In this document: one piece after another, positions 10,542 to 15,412 of the stretch
Position numbering within the stretch: the first letter of the stretch is position 1
Layout of the letters: each line of letters opens with the position of its first letter
Origin: Conidiobolus incongruus B7586
Taxonomy: Eukaryota > Entomophthoromycota > Entomophthoromycetes > Entomophthorales > Conidiobolaceae
Assembly: GCA_000697335.1 (NCBI GenBank)
Contig: JNEM01016677.1
Location: 1 to 15,412, forward strand
DNA: 15,412 nucleotides
Reading direction: 5' to 3'
Translations under genes and position numbers: made by a program
The notes under the pieces: generated by a model
Database searches by the model: none
Told to the model about the DNA's origin: nothing
Seen by the model: only the letters and a program-made list of their open reading frames with translations

Positions 10542-10574
10542 ATGAATATATCGCAGATTTTTAAACAGGTAAGG
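10542..10574 (+). other. Short exon-like segment ending in a consensus 5' splice site
   Basis: An ATG followed by nine codons (MNISQIFKQ) runs straight into CAG|GTAAGG, a near-ideal 5' splice site with the junction after 10568. Downstream AG acceptors lie at the start of the GC-rich island (about 10710, 10728 and 10734), after a CTGAC-type branch motif at 10688-10692. None of these joins gives a long frame, so if it is spliced the product may be non-coding or a very short peptide. Confidence 0.3.
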
Positions 10575-10689
10575 TGCTATTTTGATTTAATTTATTATAT
10601 TAACTTCATTTTCTGGTTTTGGTATCATCATTAATATTTAAATAAAAAAATTTGATTTCATTTATATATCCAAATTTATAATTTATACT

Positions 10690-11024
10690 GACACTGGCTG
10701 GGAAATCAAGTGTACAATAACTTTGGAGTAAATAGTCGTCTTCCGGGACGGCACCTGTTTGGTGATATGAAAGGGGTAATTTATTGTTTAACCTGGATTA
10801 TTGGGCTGTACCATAGGAAGAGGACCGACGTGATAACTTGGTTGTAGTCTGCATATTTATAGTTTGCTTGACGTGTCTTCCCAGCGTACAAACCGTACGT
10901 CGGATGGAACGATTGATTGCATTGCTCGGGTGTATTTTGTGGTCACGTTGCAGGTGGATCTGTGACGGGGTTCTCGAATGAATTGAATTGTTAAGGACGA
11001 ACGGGTCCTCCGGCTCGTGACAAT
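10690..11024 (+). ncRNA. GC-rich island, candidate structured non-coding RNA
   Basis: About 335 bases at roughly 42-52% G+C per line, against about 15% just to the right, with many CpG dinucleotides. No frame is open over more than about 53 codons on either strand, and those have no sensible start. The ends can pair: 10692-10702 (CACTGGCTGGG) with 11009-11019 (TCCGGCTCGTG), ten pairs including three G-U and one mismatch. Internal hairpins include GTCGTC/GACGGC (10735-10740 with 10747-10752), CACC/GGTG (10752-10755 with 10761-10764), GCGTAC/GTACGT (10884-10889 with 10895-10900), GTCAC/GTGAC around 10942-10966 and AGGAC/GTCCT near 10994-11009. A long-range pairing of GAGGACC near 10820 with GGTCCTC near 11004-11010 is also possible. 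I looked for SRP, RNase P/MRP, U1-U6, U3, 5S and telomerase template motifs and found no convincing match. The strand is a guess. Confidence 0.45.
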
Positions 11025-11539
11025 ACGTATTTAATAATATTTAAAGTATTATTTCATTATTTAAATATTTTCTAACGTATCTATCAAATTTCCATTTTAT
11101 CTTTAATATGAATACTAATCAAATTAAAACAAGTATATCAGATGTTTAAATATTATATTCAAAAATGATAATAAGATTAAATAAAATAAATATTTATTTA
11201 ATTATTTGATTGAATATTGTTTAAAATGTTGAATTATAAAAGATCTTTAATACCAAATATTTGGAAATTTAAGAAATCATTAATATGATTATATTAGCAC
11301 CATGTTATATTTAAATTCATTTTCTGAGTCTTTATTTGTTATTAATATCTTGAAAAGTTGAATTTTTTTATTAATCACTCCAAGTATTAAATTGCAAGAA
11401 CTTATATATATATATAAGTTTAGTTATATTAACTATTTTAATACAGTGCTAAAATATTATAATATAAATATCTTAACATTTAATTTAAATATCTTATCAA
11501 GTTAATATATTAATTAGTAACTTTAGCTAAAAATTTAAA
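11025..11539. other. AT-rich spacer before the transposon nest
   Basis: About 15% G+C or lower, no open frame and no transposon terminus. It includes a 22-base perfect AT palindrome at 11399-11420, which is listed separately and may be chance. Confidence 0.5.
11399..11420. repeat. 22-bp perfect palindrome with a (TA)n core
   Basis: Arms AACTTATATAT and ATATATAAGTT form an uninterrupted palindrome. In DNA this rich in TA a chance origin is quite possible. Confidence 0.4.
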
Positions 11540-11541
11540 TA

Positions 11542-11679
11542 CACTGACCTGCAAAAGTAAGTCATAAAATCAAAAACACTTATATTTTTACTAATAAAAT
11601 TAATATTTAATAAAATAAACTTAAATTAAATAATTAAAATTTATTATATTTATTAATAATATAAATTATTAAATTATGA
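11542..11679 (+). repeat. Left inverted-repeat segment shared by elements C and B
   Basis: 138 bases that match 13201-13341 of element B closely, with a few small indels, up to a common GATA. After this point B continues TTTAGTT while this copy switches to the terminus of element A. The break falls on a TA, which identifies it as the insertion point of A into C. Confidence 0.85.
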
Positions 11680-13200
11680 TATATTAGCCTATAAAAATAA
11701 GTTATAAAATTAAATATATAAATATTTCTATTAATATCTTAATCAATTCTAATTTAAATAAATTTATATTAAATTATATAATTAGTATATATTTTTTATT
11801 TATAATATAATATACAAAGTTAAATTTAATTAATTATTAATTGATATATTAAAATTAAAAATATATTTAAAATAAGTTATAAATTTATAAGTTTTAATAT
11901 TGATAGAAAAATTAATATTTAATATATTTAACTTTTGCTTTTTTAACTTTTTTAAGCTTATAAGATATAAAGTTAACTAGTTTTTATATTAAGCAAAACT
12001 AATATTATTCTAAGTTTTTTAAATATACTCTTAAAGTTGATTTAAATTTTTTACTAGAGGGAAAGCTTTAATTAATTTTTTTAGTTGATTCTAAAGATAT
12101 TTAATTAGGTTAAAATTAAAAGATTAAAGAAATTATTTCATAATAGTTATTTTGTTATTTTTAAGCTATTTAATAATAGAATATATAATATAACAAGGGG
12201 TATTATTTTATTAGAAAATAATATTTGATATATTCAACTTATATTACTTAATAGTTTTTTAATTTATTGTTTAAAATATTTTAATATATCTTAATATTAA
12301 TTCCCTTATTAACCTTATAAAAATATCTTATAATTAAAGATAATATATATCTTTAAATTATAATTAACCTATCATAATATTTTTAATTTATAATAATATA
12401 ATAGTTATATAGTAATTCTTTATTTTTTTAAAATATCTAGTTTTTTATTAAATTTATTAAAATATATCTTTGTTTTATTAAACTAAATAATTTTATTTTA
12501 GTTAGTTTTGTTTAACTTTAGTATTGGTATTTAAACTATTTAATTTTATAATGGGACTTTTTTAATTAAGGGTGTTTTTTCTTAAAATATAAATAGTATT
12601 TATTCTAATATAATATATATATAATAATATTAATACTAATTAATATTCTTATATAGTTTTATAATTCTTGTTATATTTTTATAATAGTATTATACTTACT
12701 TATATTAACTAACTTATAAATATACTTTTTATCATATTTATCTATAATTTTAATATACTTAAGTTTTAGTTTAAATGTTTCTTTAATATTATTTTTAATA
12801 ACCCTAGCTATAATAAATTAACTAACACTAATAATTCTAACAATTTTACAAGTAAATTTATTTTTATTATAAAGTTAATTAAAATATAAGTGAACTTTTT
12901 TAGAAAAAGATTTAAATATTATAATATTAATTTTAAAATATTAACTTAATAGTTTTATAATATATATAATATAACAAAAGAAGAAAAAGATATATATAAG
13001 TTTTGTTATTTATATCCTTTTAATATATAAACCTATAAATTTATAACTTATCTTAGTTAAATTTTAGGTTTTGATATATTAACTAATAATTAATAAAATA
13101 TAATCAAATATAGTTAGTTATAATTAAATAATATAGGTAAATTATATAATTTGATTTAAATTTATTTAATTAAGAATTATTTAAGATATAAGTAAATATA

Positions 13201-14772
13201 CACTAACTTGTAAAAGTAAGTTATAAAATTAAAAACACTTATATTTTTACTAATAACTTAATTAATATTTAATAAAATAAATCTAAATTAAATAATGAAA
13301 ATCTATTATATTTATTAATTATATATATTATTAAATGATGATATTTAGTTATTAATTGACTAAAATATAAACTTTTAAATTTTACCTAGGGTGAGTTATA
13401 AATTTATAGGTTTTTGGTGATAAAAAAAATTAAAACTTAGTGTATCTACCTTTAACTTTTCTAACCTCTTTAAGTTTATAGTGTATAGAATCAATTAACT
13501 TCTTATATTAAAAAAGGTTAATTTTGTTCTATACTTCTTAAACATATTTTTAAAGTTGATTTAAATTTTTAGCTAGGGGGAAAACTTTAATAGCTTTTTT
13601 TAATTAATCCCAAAGGTATTTAATTAGATTAAAGTTAAAAGATTAAAAAAACTACTTTATAACTATTATCTTGTTATTTTTAAGTTATTTAGTAGTAAAA
13701 GTTATAGTATAACAAGAGGTATTATCTTGCTAGAAAATAATATTAGATTTATTTAACTTATATCATTCAATGGTTTTTTTTAATTTATTATTTAAAATAC
13801 TTTAGTATATTTTAGTATTAATTCCCCTATTAATTTTATAAAGATACTTTACACCTAAAGATAACATATATCCTTAAATAATAATTAACCTACTATTATA
13901 CTTTTAGGTAAAATTAACATAATAGTTATAAAGTAATTCTACATCTTTTTTAAAACATCTAGTTTTTTTATTAAATCTACTAAAGTATATTTTTGTTTTA
14001 TTAAATTAAATAACCTTACTTTAATTAGTTTTAGTTTAATATTAGTAGTGATATTTAAACTCCTACCTAGCTTTATAATGGGATTTTTTTAATTGGGGGT
14101 GTTTTTTCTTAAAGTATAAGTAATATCTATATTAATATAAAACACATATAATAGTATTAGTGTTAACTAATATTCTTGTATAGTTTTATAGTTCCTGTTG
14201 TATTTCTACAGTAATACCACATTTACTTATATTAATTAACCTATAAATATACTTCTTATTATATTTATTTATAATTTTAACACACTTAAGTTTAAGTTTA
14301 AATGTTTCTTTATTGTTATTTTTAACAACCTTAACTATAATAAACTAGTTAACACTAGTAATTCTAACAATATTATAAGTTAATTTACCTTTTTTATAAA
14401 GTTAATTGATATACAAATAGATTTTTTTAGAGAGGGATTTAAGTATAATGATACTAATAAAAAAAATTTAATATATTTATAAAATATAATATAAAATAAT
14501 AACAAAGAGAGATAAAAGATATAGTTATATATTGTTAAATATATCCTTTTATCTCAAAAATCTGTAAATTTATAACTCACCTTAGTTAAATATTAAAGGT
14601 TAATATTTTTGCTAATAGTTTACTATATATATTTAAATATATTTATTTATTATTAAATAATATACTTTAATTATATATTATAATTTCAAGTAATCTAATA
14701 TATATAATTGTTTTAGTTATTAATTAATATATATATATTTTTGATTTTATAACTTATTTTTGTAGGTTAATA
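13201..14772 (-). mobile_element. Tc1-like DNA transposon B, youngest and most complete copy
   Basis: 1572 bases bounded by TA duplications at 13199-13200 and 14773-14774. The termini are inverted repeats: CACTAACTTGTAAAAGTAAG on the left and the complement of it, ending TTTTTGTAGGTTAATA, on the right. A second motif pair sits at 13395-13413 (GTTATAAATTTATAGGTTT) and 14558-14576, almost equally far from each end (about 195 bases). Outer and inner motifs share GTRAGTYATAAA, so the element has the IR/DR layout known from Sleeping Beauty-type Tc1 transposons: about 200-base inverted repeats, each with two direct repeats. B is inserted 41 bases from the right end of element A. The transposase is on the minus strand and listed separately. 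Confidence 0.9.
13430..14400 (-). pseudogene. Decayed Tc1-family transposase (DD34E) of element B
   Basis: Read on the minus strand the frame retains the family's order of parts despite many stop codons. An N-terminal helix-turn-helix region (about 14190-14392) has GKLTYNIVRITSVN and, later, NKKYIYRLI and VEIQQEL. A core segment reads GVKYLYKINRGINTKIY then KLKKTIE-YKLNKSNIIF. The second catalytic Asp lies in QDNTSCYT at 13706-13729 (family form QDNAPCHT). SFNFNLIKYLWD lies at 13607-13642 (family form SPDLNPIExLWD). Exactly 34 residues separate the Asp from the position of the catalytic Glu, which is now Lys (GAA to AAA). The C-terminus ends VKGRYTKF followed by TAA at 13430-13432, matching the KGGYTKY-type end of Tc1 transposases. 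The changes are mostly C-to-T or G-to-A. Length, about 320 codons, fits the family. Certainly inactive. Confidence 0.88.
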
Positions 14773-14774
14773 TA

Positions 14775-14815
14775 TAAGTAATTTTAATTTTATAATTTAT
14801 TTTTGTAGGTTAATG
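14775..14815 (+). repeat. Detached right terminus of element A
   Basis: 41 bases, TAAGTAATTTTAATTTTATA... to ...TTGTAGGTTAATG, repeating the right end of element B that lies immediately to its left. It completes element A, whose body stops at 13200 where B entered. Confidence 0.85.
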
Positions 14816-15412
14816 TATTTAGTTATTAATTAATTAAAATATCAAGTTTTTAATTTTACTTAATATAAGTTATAAATTTCTAGGTATTTAATGATAAAAA
14901 AAATCAAAACTTAATATATCTATCTTTAACTTTTTTAACTTTTTTAAGTTTATAAGGTATAAAATCAATTAATTTTTTATATTAATAAAGGTTAATTTTG
15001 TTTTATATTTCTTAAATATATTTTTGTAATTAGTTTAAATTTTGTATTAAGGGAAAAATTTAAATTAATTTTTTTAATTAATCTAAAAAGTGTTTAATTA
15101 AGTTAAAGTTAAAAAACTGAAAAAGCTACTTTATAACCATTATTTTGTTATTTTTAAACTATTTAGTAATAAAAGTTCTAATATAATAAAAAGTATTATC
15201 TTAATAAGAAATAATATTAGATTTATCTAATTTATAATATTCAATAGTTTTTTTTTAATTTATTATTTAAAAAACTTTAAAATATCTTAATATTAATTTT
15301 TTTATTAACTTTACAAAGATATCTTATATTTAAAAACAGTATATATCTTTAAATAATAATTAATTTATTATTATACTTTTAAGTAAAATTAATATAATAA
15401 TTATAAATTAGT

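Larger units (their letters stand above)
10253..10689. other. Intergenic region between yaf9 and the GC-rich island
   Basis: The first 180 bases are very AT-rich and should include the yaf9 3' UTR. Between 10430 and 10580 the composition is milder and contains a perfect inverted repeat and a consensus 5' splice site, both listed separately. The rest up to 10689 is AT-rich. Confidence 0.5.
11682..14815 (-). mobile_element. Tc1-like element A, inserted in C and interrupted by B
   Basis: A occupies 11682-13200 plus 14775-14815, about 1560 bases once B is removed. It is flanked by TA duplications at 11680-11681 and 14816-14817. The left terminal repeat is decayed (TATTAGCCTATAAAAATAAG, aligning with CACTGACCTGCAAAAGTAAG). 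The right terminal repeat ends TTTTTGTAGGTTAATG. Inner inverted repeats GTTATAAATTTATAAGTTT (11876-11894) and AAACCTATAAATTTATAAC (13029-13047) lie 194-195 bases from the ends, as in B. The transposase is on the minus strand and heavily decayed, but the catalytic-core segment still reads NTPCY in place of NAPCH near 12200. Confidence 0.85.
11542..15412 (-). mobile_element. Tc1-like element C, outermost and oldest of the nest, split and cut by the window end
   Basis: The left end starts CACTGACCTGCAAAAGTAAG at 11542 after a TA at 11540-11541, and the first piece runs to the TA at 11680-11681. The element resumes after the TA at 14816-14817 with TTTAGTTATTAATT. This is exactly where the intact element B reads on from the equivalent TA at 13342-13343. 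The space between is occupied by element A, which itself contains B. The resumed part carries the inner inverted-repeat motif at 14869-14887 and the C-terminal half of the transposase on the minus strand, and leaves the window at 15412. By comparison with B roughly 0.8 kb is missing to the right. The coding part is the most AT-shifted of the three, although the left terminal repeat is well kept. Confidence 0.8.

Noticed and set aside
10692-10730. Resemblance to U2 snRNA (ATCAAGTGTA)
   Set aside because: The ten-base match is to the U2 5' region, but the branch-site pairing element GTAGTA, the Sm site and the later stem-loops are missing.
10690-10850. Protein-coding fragment (NSRLPGRHLFGDMKG...)
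   Set aside because: The frame is about 50 codons, has a stop directly before it, no start codon and no recognisable domain. The opposite strand is open for a similar length.
10690-11024. SRP, RNase P or RNase MRP RNA
   Set aside because: No SRP54-binding GGAAGGAGCA-type motif, no GAAAGTCC and ACAGAA pair that would form the P4 core. GGAAGAGGACC and GACGAACGGGTCC only loosely resemble them.
11540-15412. Tandem duplication or satellite array
   Set aside because: TA duplications and base-exact rejoining of the flanking pieces are explained by nested transposon insertion, and the unit lengths are not constant.

Overview
The window reads as a gene-poor, very AT-rich piece of a fungal nuclear genome. 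Three things point to a fungus. One gene has four exons with short introns (56, 60 and 62 bases) whose branch sites resemble ACTAAT. The two proteins I can name belong to eukaryotic families. The right-hand part is a decayed Tc1-like transposon nest with C-to-T / G-to-A drift that resembles RIP. I cannot name the species. A GC-balanced Lst2-family gene inside extremely AT-rich DNA would suit an early-diverging (zygomycete-type) fungus, but this is inference.

Layout. Positions 1-3400 are AT-rich with no recognisable gene. Positions 3425-4660 (minus) are one intronless 411-codon gene, homologous to the N-terminal and central parts of animal Lst2/ZFYVE28 but without the FYVE zinc finger. Its upstream side (4661-5330) is GC-elevated and carries a TATA box and CCAAT boxes. 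Positions 5330-9400 are again AT-rich, with a decayed open frame at 6524-6748 and little else. Positions 9409-10252 (plus) hold a Yaf9/GAS41-type YEATS-domain gene. I rebuilt it as four exons that join cleanly, except for one in-frame TGA just after the YEATS domain. Positions 10464-10580 hold a perfect inverted repeat and a consensus 5' splice site. Positions 10690-11024 form an isolated GC- and CpG-rich island of about 335 bases with several self-complementary stems and no convincing ORF; it is my best candidate for an unrecognised structured RNA gene.

From 11540 to the window end lies a Russian-doll nest of three Tc1-like DNA transposons. Element B (13201-14772) is inserted at a TA near the right end of element A (11682-13200 plus 14775-14815). 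A is itself inserted at a TA in the left inverted repeat of element C (11542-11681 plus 14818 to beyond the window). All three point the same way, with the transposase on the minus strand, and all are heavily decayed. The breakpoints match to the base, so the insertion order is C, then A, then B.

The two host genes have no obvious functional link. Lst2-type proteins belong to endosomal trafficking. Yaf9 is a chromatin reader shared by the SWR1 and NuA4 complexes.
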